Of a stretch of 54,265 bases of DNA, positions 19,218 to 27,757 are shown piece by piece. Both the position numbers and the translations under genes were made by a program. Location: the NCBI RefSeq assembly GCF_014843825.1, contig NZ_JHQR01000053.1, positions 1 to 54,265 on the forward strand. The letters are read 5' to 3'. A model generated the notes under the pieces. That model had not been told where the DNA came from. It saw only the letters and a list, made by a program, of their open reading frames with translations, and made no database searches. The DNA comes from Mesorhizobium silamurunense. Its GTDB lineage: Bacteria > Pseudomonadota > Alphaproteobacteria > Rhizobiales > Rhizobiaceae. The first letter of the stretch is position 1, and every line of letters begins with the position of its first letter.

Positions 19218-20069
19218 TCACGCGCCGCTGTTGAAGGCGAGCTCATGTTCCAGCGCCGGCTGGCGGGTGAAGATTGCTGCGATGAGTTCGTCAGCGGTAT
19301 CGCGCAACGTCTTCTCCGCGGTGTCGATTTGCACCGCCTTTTCCGCCCGCGCAGCAGGAGCGAAAACGCGCTTGACGACCGTCGGCGAGCCGCGCAGGCC
19401 GCATCTGGTGAGGTCCTCAATGCCGGCGTCGGCGGCACTCCACTTCATGACCTTACTGCGCGCGGCGCACAGGGCGTCCTCGATCGAGCCCCGGCGGATC
19501 TCGTTTGTGCCTTCCAGCATGGTGATGAGGCAAGGGAGCCTGCTCTTCAGCATCTGCGTGCCGCCTTCGGAGCGGCGCTCGACCTTGATCTCGCGCGCAG
19601 CGAGATCGATAGAGGCGATCTTCGCGACATAGGTGAGTTGCAAGAGATCAAGGCGCGTGGCTATGCCGGGCCCGACTTGGGCGGTGTCGCCATCGATCGT
19701 CTGCTTGCCGGTGAAGACGATGTCTGGCGCGCCGAATGTCTCGCCAACCTTCGCGATTGCCTGAGAAAGAGCGAATGAAGTCGCCAGCGTGTCGGAGCCG
19801 GCAAAATAGCGGTCGGTCAAGAGCACCGCACGGTCGGCGCCGTAACCGAGCGCCTTGCGTAGCGCGTCCTCTGCCATGGGCGGACCCATAGTGAGCACAG
19901 TGACCTCGCCGCCATAGGCGTCGCGCAGTCTGAGTGCTTCTTCGAGGGCGAACAGGTCGTAAGGGTTGATGATGGTCGGCACACCCTGGCGCATGATCGT
20001 GTTCGTCACCGGATGGACCCGTATCTGTGCCGAGTCCGGCACCTGCTTGATGCAGATTACGATGTGCAT
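19218..20069 (-). CDS. fixA: FixA (ETF beta subunit)
   Basis: A 283-residue ETF beta subunit beginning [20 protein letters not shown], with the adenine-nucleotide loop and the family signature around [19 protein letters not shown]. First gene of fixABCX. It starts after GAGAAACGG. A sigma-54 promoter and NifA site precede it. Confidence 0.96.
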   Translation of the reverse strand: MHIVICIKQVPDSAQIRVHPVTNTIMRQGVPTIINPYDLFALEEALRLRDAYGGEVTVLTMGPPMAEDALRKALGYGADRAVLLTDRYFAGSDTLATSFALSQAIAKVGETFGAPDIVFTGKQTIDGDTAQVGPGIATRLDLLQLTYVAKIASIDLAAREIKVERRSEGGTQMLKSRLPCLITMLEGTNEIRRGSIEDALCAARSKVMKWSAADAGIEDLTRCGLRGSPTVVKRVFAPAARAEKAVQIDTAEKTLRDTADELIAAIFTRQPALEHELAFNSGA

Positions 20070-20126
20070 TGGCCGTTTCTCTAGGCTCCCATCCGGATGC
20101 GGGCTTGGCGGTTCATCTTCTCGGCC

Positions 20127-20141
20127 GCATCATTTGTGCCA
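20127..20141 (-). promoter_or_regulatory. sigma-54 promoter of fixABCX
   Basis: Reverse strand TGGCAC-AAATG-ATGC matches TGGCAC-N5-TTGC except the first T of the -12 half, about 58 bp before the fixA start. Confidence 0.85.
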
Positions 20142-20213
20142 ACTGTTTTGCGTGCCCCTTTTTCCAGAAATTCGATTGGTTGCTTCTGATGGCGCCGTCG
20201 TGATGTTCGGATT

Positions 20214-20229
20214 TGTCGGCTTCTCGACA
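20214..20229. promoter_or_regulatory. NifA upstream activator site for fixA
   Basis: TGTCGGCTTCTCGACA fits TGT-N10-ACA exactly, 73 bp upstream of the fixA -24 element, the same spacing as at nifB. Confidence 0.87.
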
Positions 20230-20254
20230 TTGTCGCGTCGCAACCGTGTCGCGC

Positions 20255-20635
20255 TCATTCCTTTCCGAACCGCTTCAGGACGGAGTCGAACGGGACGAAG
20301 GTGCGGCCCGGCGTGGCGGGTTTGTTCGGATCGTGATCTTTGAGCACCTTGAAGACCCGGTGCGTGAGCGGCGAGGAAATCGCGAAGTCCTCGTAGGCGC
20401 GTTCCAGCGTGGCGCGCACCCGCGCGGCGATTACCTGGTCAGGCAGACCGGAGAAATCTTCTTCGGCAAGGTATTGGCCCACGCGCTTCATGATATGGAG
20501 CCGTGAGACATTCAGCACTTTCGGGTCATAGGAGACGCCAAGGACTGCGAAGAATTCCTCCGCAGCCGACAGGCCCTTCAGTCGTGCGAGGATGTCAGTG
20601 GCATCGATGGGGCGGCTGTCAGCGGAACAATTCAT
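20255..20635 (-). CDS. nifW: nitrogenase-protective protein NifW
   Basis: A 126-residue NifW with the conserved LKGLSAAEEFFAVLGVSYD and VNVSRLHIMKR-type segments. NifW helps maturation or oxygen protection of NifDK. The start at 20635 follows CAGGGAG and overlaps the last 17 bases of nifV, so the two are coupled. It is the last gene of the iscN-nifS-nifV-nifW run; its end lies about 26 bp from the fixA NifA site. Confidence 0.93.
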   Translation of the reverse strand: MNCSADSRPIDATDILARLKGLSAAEEFFAVLGVSYDPKVLNVSRLHIMKRVGQYLAEEDFSGLPDQVIAARVRATLERAYEDFAISSPLTHRVFKVLKDHDPNKPATPGRTFVPFDSVLKRFGKE

Positions 20636-21866
20636 TGCATTCTCCCTGGTCGGAAAACTGTGGTGTCGGTGCGTTCGTCGCAGGGCTGACCTGCGCGCAA
20701 TCCGCGGTTGGAGCAATGAAATGGGCTGAACCAGCGAGGCATGCCTGGCTGGTCATTTTATCGTAGAGCTCGACCAATTGAGTTGCGGTGACGGTCGATT
20801 TTGTTTCGGCCGCCTTCCGGCGGACGCGGGACACCATAGCGGCTGCCAGATCCGGGTCGAGATCGCGGCCGTTTTCGCTCAGCACATGGGCAATCGCCGT
20901 GACGCCGGAATGCCTGCCGATGACGATACGCCGGCGGCGGCCCACGAGAGCCGGGTCGAGCCCCTGATAGCTACGCGAGTCCTTCAGCAGCCCTGCGACG
21001 TGGATGCCGGATTCGTGGGTGAAAACATCGGCGCCGACGACCGGCTTGATGGCTGCTGTCGGCCGGCGAGCGGCCCGCGCCACATGGGCGGCGAGGTCGG
21101 GCAATGCGCTCAGGTCGATGCCGGTATCTGTGCCGTCGAGGACGGTCAACGCGGTGGCTACTTCTTCCAGCGCGGCATTGCCGGCGCGCTCGCCGAGCCC
21201 GAGGACGGTGACGGACGCGTGGCGCGCACCGGCGCGGATGGCGGCCAGCGTGTTGGCGGTAGCGAGGCCGAGATCGTTGTGGCCATGAAATTCGAGGTCG
21301 ATGGGAGACTGCGCCGCGACCCGGGCGACAATTTCGAAGGTCGAAAAGGGGTCGAGAGCGCTGACCGTGTCAGCCAGCCTGACGCGGCTTGCGCCGGCGC
21401 GCGCGGCCGTCTCGATGACTCGCGCGAGATGATCCCGATCGGCGCGCGAGGCATCCTCGCAACCCACGGCAACGAAAAGGCCGCGGGCGGCTGCGCACCC
21501 GACCATATGCTCGATGATCTGGAGCGCTGCCGTCTGATCGAGGCCGAGCTTGGCGGCGAGTTGGATGTCCGACGCAGGCAGCGACAGATTGACGGCTGTG
21601 ACGCCGCTCTCGATTGCCGCCTCGAGATCCTGCGATCTCATCCGGCACCAGGCGGTGAGCCGAACCGGGAGACGCCTCGCGACCACGGCGCGAATTGTTT
21701 CGATCTCGTCGCCGCCCATGGCCGGGGTGCCGATCTCGATCTCTGGGACGCCGGCCGCGGCAAGAGACTCTGCGAGCTCCAGCTTTTCCGCCGTCGCAAA
21801 GGCGACGCCGGGTGCCTGCTCGCCATCGCGCAAGGTCGTATCGTTGAGAAAGACCTGACGGTTCAT
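20619..21866 (-). CDS. nifV: homocitrate synthase NifV
   Basis: Homocitrate synthase condenses acetyl-CoA with 2-oxoglutarate to give the homocitrate ligand of FeMo-co. The 415-residue protein has NDTTLRDGEQAPGVAF (the catalytic RDGEQ), EFHGHNDLGLATANT with metal-binding histidines, and THESGIHVAGLL. Its start overlaps the nifS stop as ATGA, and its end overlaps nifW. Isopropylmalate synthase is the nearest alternative, but length and nif context make NifV much likelier. Most rhizobia lack nifV and depend on host homocitrate, so its presence is notable. Confidence 0.92.
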   Translation of the reverse strand: MNRQVFLNDTTLRDGEQAPGVAFATAEKLELAESLAAAGVPEIEIGTPAMGGDEIETIRAVVARRLPVRLTAWCRMRSQDLEAAIESGVTAVNLSLPASDIQLAAKLGLDQTAALQIIEHMVGCAAARGLFVAVGCEDASRADRDHLARVIETAARAGASRVRLADTVSALDPFSTFEIVARVAAQSPIDLEFHGHNDLGLATANTLAAIRAGARHASVTVLGLGERAGNAALEEVATALTVLDGTDTGIDLSALPDLAAHVARAARRPTAAIKPVVGADVFTHESGIHVAGLLKDSRSYQGLDPALVGRRRRIVIGRHSGVTAIAHVLSENGRDLDPDLAAAMVSRVRRKAAETKSTVTATQLVELYDKMTSQACLAGSAHFIAPTADCAQVSPATNAPTPQFSDQGECNELFR

Positions 21867-23080
21867 GAGCGACTACCGGTTCCTCCGGCGCCGGGGCATA
21901 GACCCGATTGAAGGTCTTCGGCACTTCGCTTGCCCGGCCCAGAATTGCGAACGCCACGCAGCCTCTCCACGATTGCGGGCATGACCTCAAGCACCCGGTC
22001 GACGTCCTCTTCGCCGTTGTCGCGCGCGAAGGAAAAGCGGACGACCCCGTGTGGCATGTTCATGGCCCTCAAGACATGGCTCGGCTCCAGGCAGCCGGAG
22101 CTACAGGCGGAGCCGGCCGAACAGGCGATGCCCACGCGGCTGAGGAGAATTGGGATTGCATCGCCTTGGATATATTCGAAGGCGATGTTTGCGGTGTTCG
22201 GCAACCGCTCCAGCGGATCGCCAGTGACGAAGGTGTTCGGGATGCGCTGGACAACCCCGTTCTCAAGGCGGTCGCGGAGCGACTTTACCCGTGTGGTCTC
22301 GTCATCCATGAATTTCGAGGCGAGTTCTGCCGCCACGCCGAGCCCGACTATGCCGGGCGTGTTCTCGGTGCCCGCGCGCCGGTCGTACTCTTGGTGACCC
22401 CCCTTGATCAGCGAGCAGAAGCGCACGCCACGCTTTAGATAGAGTGCTCCGATCCCTTTCGGGCCATGCAGCTTGTGGCCGGAGAGCGACAGCATGTCGA
22501 CTGCGGTCGATTTCAAGTCCATCGGAAGCTTGCCGACCGCCTGTACGGCATCGGTATGGAAAAGGGCGCCAACTTCCTTGGCCATCTCAGCAAGCTGGGC
22601 CACGGGGAAGATCGTACCGGTCTCGTTGTTCGCCCACATGATCGAGACGATTGCCACCCGTGGGGTGAGGGTGGCCCTGTAGGCGTCGAGGTCGAGCCGG
22701 CCGTGGCGATCCACTGGAATTCTGTGCACCTTGACGCCGCGCGTCTTCTCAAGATGCGCGCAGAGCGCCAGCACGGCCGGATGCTCGACGGCGGAAGTCA
22801 CGATCTCTGTTCGGTTAGGCATCTCCTCGAGCGCCGAAAGAATCGCTGCATTGTCGCTTTCCGTCCCGCCCGAGGTGAAGGTGATCTCATCGTCGAATTC
22901 CGCGCCGATCAGCGCTTGCAACTGCTGTCGCGCCTTTCTCACCGCTGCACCAACTGAGGCGCCAAAACCGTGCGTCGACGAAGGGTTGCCGAACTGATTC
23001 GTAAAGAACGGCAACATCGCTTGAACGACCTCCGGATCGACCCGTGTCGTCGCGTTGTTGTCAAGATAGACAGTCCTCAT
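21863..23080 (-). CDS. nifS: cysteine desulfurase NifS
   Basis: A 405-residue cysteine desulfurase that supplies sulfur for nitrogenase clusters. It begins MRTVYLDNNATTRVDPEV, carries the PLP lysine in SLSGHKLHGPKG and the catalytic-cysteine loop in SAGSACSSG. The start at 23080 follows AGGATCGCACAC; a longer frame upstream is part of the decayed nifU. Overlaps nifV by four bases. Confidence 0.95.
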   Translation of the reverse strand: MRTVYLDNNATTRVDPEVVQAMLPFFTNQFGNPSSTHGFGASVGAAVRKARQQLQALIGAEFDDEITFTSGGTESDNAAILSALEEMPNRTEIVTSAVEHPAVLALCAHLEKTRGVKVHRIPVDRHGRLDLDAYRATLTPRVAIVSIMWANNETGTIFPVAQLAEMAKEVGALFHTDAVQAVGKLPMDLKSTAVDMLSLSGHKLHGPKGIGALYLKRGVRFCSLIKGGHQEYDRRAGTENTPGIVGLGVAAELASKFMDDETTRVKSLRDRLENGVVQRIPNTFVTGDPLERLPNTANIAFEYIQGDAIPILLSRVGIACSAGSACSSGCLEPSHVLRAMNMPHGVVRFSFARDNGEEDVDRVLEVMPAIVERLRGVRNSGPGKRSAEDLQSGLCPGAGGTGSRS

Positions 23081-23091
23081 GTGTGCGATCC

Positions 23092-23456
23092 TCAGTTGGC
23101 CGGAACGATGCGAAGCGCCAGGCCGCTCGCATTGAGCCTCCGGCACTTGCCGTTGCTGGTGACGCAGGCGCCCTGGCAGACGCCGACGGTTTGACGTAGG
23201 CCCGGTCGCCGCCGACATTCACAGTGCCCGCGCCAGCGTCTTCGATCAGTCAAATTTGCTGCAGCGTCGCCGCGGCCGAAGGTCTGGAATTCTGCGGCTT
23301 TGAACGTTTCCGTCACCGGATCGGTGCTGATCATTTCAAGCGCATTGCCGCAGGCGATCGCGCCGACCGCACAGGCTGCATTGGCCGTTTCCAGAACGCC
23401 AGCATTCTTCGGCCTGAAGGAGTATTCCTTGACCTTGTCCCGCTATAGTCCAACAT
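23092..23456 (-). pseudogene. nifU: relic of nifU scaffold gene
   Basis: Read across frames on the reverse strand, this gives an IscU-like NifU start (MLDYS, then DKVKEYSFRPKNAGVLE and ACAVGAIACGNALEMI, then STDPVTETFKAAEFQTFG). It ends in a piece resembling the NifU C-terminal Nfu domain (VNVGGDRAYVK, then LALRIVPAN and a stop). There is a frameshift right after codon 5, and the middle of the protein is missing: about 365 bases remain of the usual 850 or so. The position between iscN and nifS is exactly where nifU sits in other rhizobia. It cannot encode a working scaffold. Confidence 0.82.
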
Positions 23457-23479
23457 GGCCTTCTCGAAATCTGAGGCGA

Positions 23480-23800
23480 TCAACTGAAAGACTTGCCGCA
23501 GTCGCACTTCCCCCGCGCGTTGGGGTTGTCGAAGACAAAGCCGGAGGATTCGAGTCCGGTTACGAAATCGACGGTCGTGCCGGCGACATGGGGTTGAGAG
23601 CCTGCGTCCACGAACAGTTTGACCCCGTCGGTCTCGATGATCGCGTCGCCCTCGCGCGAGACGCTCTCCAGGCCCATTGAGTATTTGAAGCCGGCGCAGC
23701 CGCCGGCCTGGACCATGATGCGAAAGCCTTCCGCCGGCTCGCTGGCGCGGGAAAGAGCGGTCTTGACGGCGGCAACAGCGTTGTCGGTGAGCGTAATCAT
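23480..23800 (-). CDS. iscN: IscA/HesB-like Fe-S carrier, IscN
   Basis: A 106-residue A-type Fe-S carrier with the three conserved cysteines (GGCAGFKY and GKCDCGKSFS). Rhizobium etli iscN lies in the same place, upstream of nifU-nifS. It probably receives or delivers clusters made with NifS sulfur. Its own sigma-54 promoter and NifA site are upstream, so it heads iscN-(nifU)-nifS-nifV-nifW. Confidence 0.92.
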   Translation of the reverse strand: MITLTDNAVAAVKTALSRASEPAEGFRIMVQAGGCAGFKYSMGLESVSREGDAIIETDGVKLFVDAGSQPHVAGTTVDFVTGLESSGFVFDNPNARGKCDCGKSFS

Positions 23801-23843
23801 GGTTCGATTTCTCCTCAGTCCGTGACGGTTTGCAGATCACCCC

Positions 23844-23858
23844 GCATGGACCGTGCCA
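23844..23858 (-). promoter_or_regulatory. sigma-54 promoter of iscN-nifSVW
   Basis: Reverse strand TGGCAC-GGTCC-ATGC: perfect -24 half, one mismatch in the -12 half, about 44 bp before the iscN start. Confidence 0.82.
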
Positions 23859-23963
23859 ATGGAAAAAACCGTTTCAAAACAGCGCGATCTCTCTAACACT
23901 GCGATGAATCTTTGTGCGCCATTGCTGGGAAGACGTCGGGCAGCCGACACGTACTGTCGCGTT

Positions 23964-23979
23964 TGTCGAGTCCGCGACA
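23964..23979. promoter_or_regulatory. NifA site, possibly shared by divergent promoters
   Basis: TGTCGAGTCCGCGACA fits TGT-N10-ACA and is nearly palindromic. It lies about 105 bp upstream of the iscN -24 element and about 90 bp upstream of a rightward -24/-12-like element at 24070. Confidence 0.85.
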
Positions 23980-24069
23980 TGGGACTGCTCGGCCTGAGTT
24001 CCTGCTCCACTCTGACGTAAACCATTGAATAGCATGCAGAGATTTTTTCTGAGCTTGCTTCGGCGCAAT

Positions 24070-24085
24070 TGGCACGACTTTTGAA
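24070..24085 (+). promoter_or_regulatory. possible sigma-54 promoter facing the hmu genes
   Basis: TGGCAC-GACTT-TTGAA has a perfect -24 half but A instead of the invariant C in the -12 GC. Position relative to the NifA site is right. Strength is uncertain. Confidence 0.45.
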
Positions 24086-24177
24086 GCTCCCTTGGGCGAG
24101 GCGGCAACAACCGCCGGCCGATAATCGTCTCGCGGGCGTCCCCTCGCGACGGATGGAACGAAGGAAGGAAAGCAACA

Positions 24178-24300
24178 TGTCAGGTCTGGATCAGATCCGC
24201 TTTCTATGGGAAAGCAGCATCGCCCGCGAAATCCGAATGCCCCATCGGCCGATTGGCGTCGACACCCACAATCGCTCATCACCGCCTGGTGGCCATTGAC
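24178..24300 (+). CDS. very small ORF, 40 aa, hypothetical
   Basis: MSGLDQIRFLWESSIA is the start of a 40-residue reading frame behind a strong ribosome site (AAGGAAAGCAAC), about 95 bp downstream of the rightward -24/-12-like element. I recognise no family. It may be a short peptide, a leader for the hmu genes, or the start of a gene that has decayed. Confidence 0.35.
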
Positions 24301-24384
24301 CGGCTTGAGATCGCATTCGACCGGCATTTGCCGGTCAGTGTCATTGCGTTTCGCCATTCAGGCGGCACGCCCGGTTTCAAGGGG

Positions 24385-24501
24385 ATGCCGACGGCGATGC
24401 GCACGCTCTCCAGCAACACTCTGTTCCTGGGCGAGCACGTGATCGGGATCGAGCATTACGGCGCGCTCTGTCGGCTGAAGATCACCCGGCAGGGCAGCTG
24501 A
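24385..24501 (+). pseudogene. hmuP: haemin uptake regulator/protein HmuP (HemP), C-terminus frameshifted
   Basis: MPTAMRTLSSNTLFLGEHVI and then EHYGALCRLKITRQG match the small HemP/HmuP family, whose members end R-L-x-I-T-R-x-G-K-L-I-L-x-K. Here the text reads RQG, Ser, stop; adding one A restores K-L-I-L-N-K. So the last six residues or so are lost by a one-base deletion at about 24496. HmuP activates or supports haem-uptake genes in rhizobia. It sits about 60 bp before hmuS. Confidence 0.6.
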
Positions 24502-24564
24502 TCCTCAACAAGCGGGCGGATCAGCGACGCAAGTGTGCAGACAGAAGGCAGACAGGTGGACGAC

Positions 24565-25626
24565 ATGGACCAGCGCGTGAAACGCTCGCCGGCCGAAATC
24601 CGGCGGGCGCGGGAAGACATGCCGAATATACGCGAGCACGATCTCGCCGCCCAGTTGGGCATTTCGGAAGCGGAACTGGTTGCGGCGCATTGCGGTTTCG
24701 GCGCGGTGCGCATCGAGCCCCGCGTCAATGATCTGCTGACCGGCCTTGAAGCGGTCGGCGAGGTGATGGCGCTGACCCGCAATGAAAGTGCCGTGCACGA
24801 GAAGATCGGCGTCTACGACAACGTGGTCACCGGCAACCAGCATGCCATGGTGCTCGGCGACGACATCGACCTGCGCATCTTCCCGGAAGCGTGGGCTTAT
24901 GGCTTCGCCGTCGAGAAGCGCGATGGCGGCAACATCCGCCGCAGCCTGCAGTTCTTCGATTCCACCGGCGAGGCGGTGCACAGGGTGCATCTCAGGCCCG
25001 CCTCAAACCTCTATGCCTACCAGAAGCTGGTGGCGGAATTCGAATCCTCAAACCAGGAGCCGATCGTGTCGGCTCGGGCGAGCGGAATCGATGAGGACGC
25101 AGGGGTTCCGGACCAAGCGGCCACGGTCGAGGACCTGCGCGAGCACTGGAGCCGGCTGACGGACGTGCATCAGTTCTTCGGCATGTTGAAGACGCTGGAG
25201 CTCAGCCGCTGCCAGGCGATGCGCATGGTCGGCCAGGACTACGCCTGGCTGCTCGACAACGATGCCGTTGGCGCCATGTTCGAACACGCGGCCGATGGCG
25301 AGATGCCGATCATGTGCTTTGTCGGCAATCGTGGCTGCATCCAGATCCATTCCGGCCCGATCAAGTCGGTCAAGCCGATAGGGTTCAGGATCAATGTCCT
25401 CGACGAGACCTTCCACCTGCATCTCAGGACCAACCACATCCGCGAGGTCTGGGCCGTGCGCAAGCCGACCAGGGACGGCCACGTCACGTCACTCGAAGCC
25501 TATGGCGCCGACGGCAAGATGATCATCCAGTTCTTCGGCACGCGCCAGGAAGGCGAACGCGAGCGCGGCGACTGGCGGTTCCTGGTCGAGAACCTGCCGC
25601 GCATTCCCAACCCGTCCGCCGCGTGA
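24565..25626 (+). CDS. hmuS: haem-degrading/transport factor HmuS
   Basis: A 353-residue HmuS/HemS/ChuS protein with its two tandem haem-binding repeats (about 30-170 and 195-345). Such proteins bind or degrade haem in the cytoplasm to release iron. The ATG at 24565 is preferred over the GTG at 24535 because of AGGTGG just upstream. hmuP before it is damaged and hmuT after it is broken, so this is the only intact haem gene here. It may be kept for its own use in the iron-rich bacteroid, or may simply be the last gene to decay. Confidence 0.9.
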   Translation: MDQRVKRSPAEIRRAREDMPNIREHDLAAQLGISEAELVAAHCGFGAVRIEPRVNDLLTGLEAVGEVMALTRNESAVHEKIGVYDNVVTGNQHAMVLGDDIDLRIFPEAWAYGFAVEKRDGGNIRRSLQFFDSTGEAVHRVHLRPASNLYAYQKLVAEFESSNQEPIVSARASGIDEDAGVPDQAATVEDLREHWSRLTDVHQFFGMLKTLELSRCQAMRMVGQDYAWLLDNDAVGAMFEHAADGEMPIMCFVGNRGCIQIHSGPIKSVKPIGFRINVLDETFHLHLRTNHIREVWAVRKPTRDGHVTSLEAYGADGKMIIQFFGTRQEGERERGDWRFLVENLPRIPNPSAA

Positions 25627-25636
25627 GGTAAGACCA

Positions 25637-26137
25637 ATGCGTATTGCTTTTCATTTCCACTCAGTGCTCGCGCCGATGCTCGGCGTTCTGCTGTCCGCCG
25701 CTTCGTCCGCCGAGGCCAATGAGGGCGTAGCTGTTTTTTCCGATCCGTCACGGATCGCTGGATCGGGGGCTCCATCACCGAGATCGTCTACGCTTGGCGA
25801 GGAAAGTCATCTCATCGCTCGCAATTCGACGAGCTACTATCTGAAAGCCGCGCTGAAGGTGACCGATGTCGCCTACATGCGTCAGCTGTCGGCGGAGGGT
25901 GTTCTGTCGGTCAATCCGTCCAACATGTTGGCCTTGCACGGCAGCGGCGCGAAGGAAGCGGTCGATCTGTTGGCGAAATCGAACGGGCCCTTCATCGAGC
26001 TGCCGGGGCACCACCGCCATAAAGGCATCCTTGAAAGATCCGCGTCGGAGGAAGGCAAAAGCGCCTCACACGGATCAGGAACGGGATCGACTTGGATCAA
26101 GAGTGGATTCGCCACCGATACAAGGCCGCAAGGCTAG
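25637..26137 (+). pseudogene. hmuT: haemin ABC transporter binding protein HmuT, truncated
   Basis: A signal peptide (about residues 1-28, ending SSAEAN) is followed by segments of a periplasmic haemin-binding protein: SHLIARNSTSYYLKAALKV, DVAYMRQLSAEGVLSVNPSN and LHGSGAKEAVDLL. Around 25765-25795 the expected GSITEIVYA lies in another frame, a pair of compensating shifts. After about residue 130 the reading drifts out of the family and stops, against about 300 residues expected. No hmuU or hmuV follows. Confidence 0.7.
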
Positions 26138-26328
26138 GGCTATGCTTCGCTCAAGCAGCGCCCCCAAAGTACTGAACTCTTCGTTGGGCCATTCCTTGCT
26201 TGTGAAGGTCTGGAGGCCACACAGAGACGTCAGAGGCCACCTATCCGGCGATGGTGCTGTCGCTAGATCAAGAGCTGTTCTCACAGACAGGTCAAGTGCG
26301 AACAGAGGATGACGAAAAGGAGACTTTT

Positions 26329-26720
26329 ATGACTGAAGCAACACTCGTTACAGGCAGCCGTGACGTGTCAAGCATCGCGGCTGTCCAGCAATCGCCATCA
26401 ATTGACGACAAACCCGCCACAGGTGCTCCGCACGGACCCAAGAGGACGGGTTCATCCAAGACGCCTTGCGTTACCTGAAGCGAAACTTTTTAGAAGGAGC
26501 GCGTCGAATTGCTCGACCCCAGATCGGCGGAGCCGTTCGGCCGAGTACTCAGCTGAGAACGAGGGGCACGGGCCACGCATACCTCGCTTTCCTGGAGGAC
26601 TACAGAACAGTCTACGGGGAAGAGCCGCCCCCACCGTATTGGCCCAAGCCGAAGCGCTTACCATGCCGGAAGCGACCTGGGTCGATTGAGGAAGGTTGCC
26701 GATTTAGGGCCACTCTATGA
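26329..26720 (+). pseudogene. hypothetical protein gene with a frameshift
   Basis: An ATG behind AAAAGGAGACTTTT starts a 49-residue frame (MTEATLVTGSRDVSS...) that stops at 26478. A second frame continues the sense with FIQDALRYLKRNFLEGARR and AYLAFLEDYRTVYGEEPPPP. Removing one or adding two bases near 26440 joins them into one protein of about 130 residues. The F/Y-rich end followed by GEEPPPPYW resembles the C-terminal segment of glycine-rich-domain proteins, but this is weak. Function unknown. Confidence 0.45.
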
Positions 26721-27036
26721 CCTTAGCGTCGGCAAGCCGTGTGATGGCGAGCAAAAAGCAGGATGCGGTGCAGATTGTCTTGGATGCGGGCGTCAGACGC
26801 GCCTCAAGCTGCCGAATCTCAAGCTTTCCCGCGAAGCCAGCAACCGTCGCATCTATGCTGGAGGCCGATCCCATTTGCCGAAATCCGTAGCCCATACTGT
26901 TGGCGTTCGAGATGAAGGTTACCGTATGGCCAGCGGTCACAAGATCGGTTGCCGCTATCCAAGTTGCCTTGGAAACGCCCCCCTGGATAGGAGGCATCTT
27001 TCCGAACATCAAAATATGCGCGAAAGTCTGGTCCAA
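26704..27036 (-). pseudogene. glycosyltransferase N-terminal fragment, inverted
   Basis: The first 50 residues, AHILMFGKMPPIQGGVSKAT and then AATDLVTAGHTVTFISNANS, are the start of a GT-B glycosyltransferase (family 4 type: Gly-Gly loop and first Rossmann strand). The rest loses family character. The C-terminal half of a similar enzyme lies immediately beside it on the other strand, so the two may come from one gene split by an inversion. Confidence 0.55.
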
Positions 27037-27757
27037 GCTCGCGGCAGGAGGCTCGATGATTCCTTCTGGGAGCCTACTCGATTTGACTTTGAGGCACTTG
27101 TCGAAGAGGCGGAGGCTTTCTTCAGCAACTACGGTTTCGAACGCGACTTCCTGAAGATGCTGACCGATTGGAATAGGGAAGGGTTGAGGTGCTCAGATCC
27201 GATTGTCGGCAGTTACGGGAAGATCGGGATAGTCCTCCTAATTGATGCGCTGGACCTCCTCGCGGATTCGAAACCTCCCGGTCGCCTATCGTGCGCTGTG
27301 GAGTGCCGTGCCTGATCGCTTTGCTCATGCATTCAACCACCTTGCGTCAAAGAAACGACTGCGGGGTCGAACGATCATTCTGCCACCGCTTCCTCCGTGG
27401 GAAGTTTCGGCTTTCATAAGGTCCTGCTCGGTGATCACGTTCCTGGAAAACAATTTTCCAATCGCGTTTCATGGGCCTCAGATTCCGCGTGAGGTGCTGG
27501 CATGTGGCACACCGCTGATATTGAGCGGTGAGATTTGTTCGAAGGTGTCTTTCGCCGCCGAGCTGGCGGATCGGACAAACGTCCTGCGCGCCCAAGACCC
27601 CAACAATGTGGCCGAGTTGGCGTCGGTCTTAGAGCTGGCAATTACAGATCGCGAAATGCGAGCGAGCCTCTCACATCACGGAAAGACTCTTTCGCGCACA
27701 ATAGAATCGACCGCCCTTCCGCATGATCCACTGATTGATGTGATAAGATCCATGTAA
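27010..27757 (+). pseudogene. glycosyltransferase C-terminal part, frameshifted
   Basis: The first frame gives SDPIVGSYGKIG and then LIDALDLLADSKPP. An extra C near 27276-27279 shifts the frame, and the protein continues VAYRALWSAVPDRFAHAF, PPLPPWEVSAFIRSCSV, then PREVLACGTPLILSGEI. This last block is the donor-sugar site of GT-B glycosyltransferases. It is a broken gene; substrate unknown. Confidence 0.6.

Noticed and set aside
20778..21911. 377-residue plus-strand frame opposite nifV
   Set aside because: Antisense of nifV; His/Asp/Gly-rich shadow composition.
24318..24337. Hairpin GACCGGCATTTGCCGGTC as a terminator
   Set aside because: A good stem but no T-run after it; it may be a coincidental repeat of the nearby GACCGGC.
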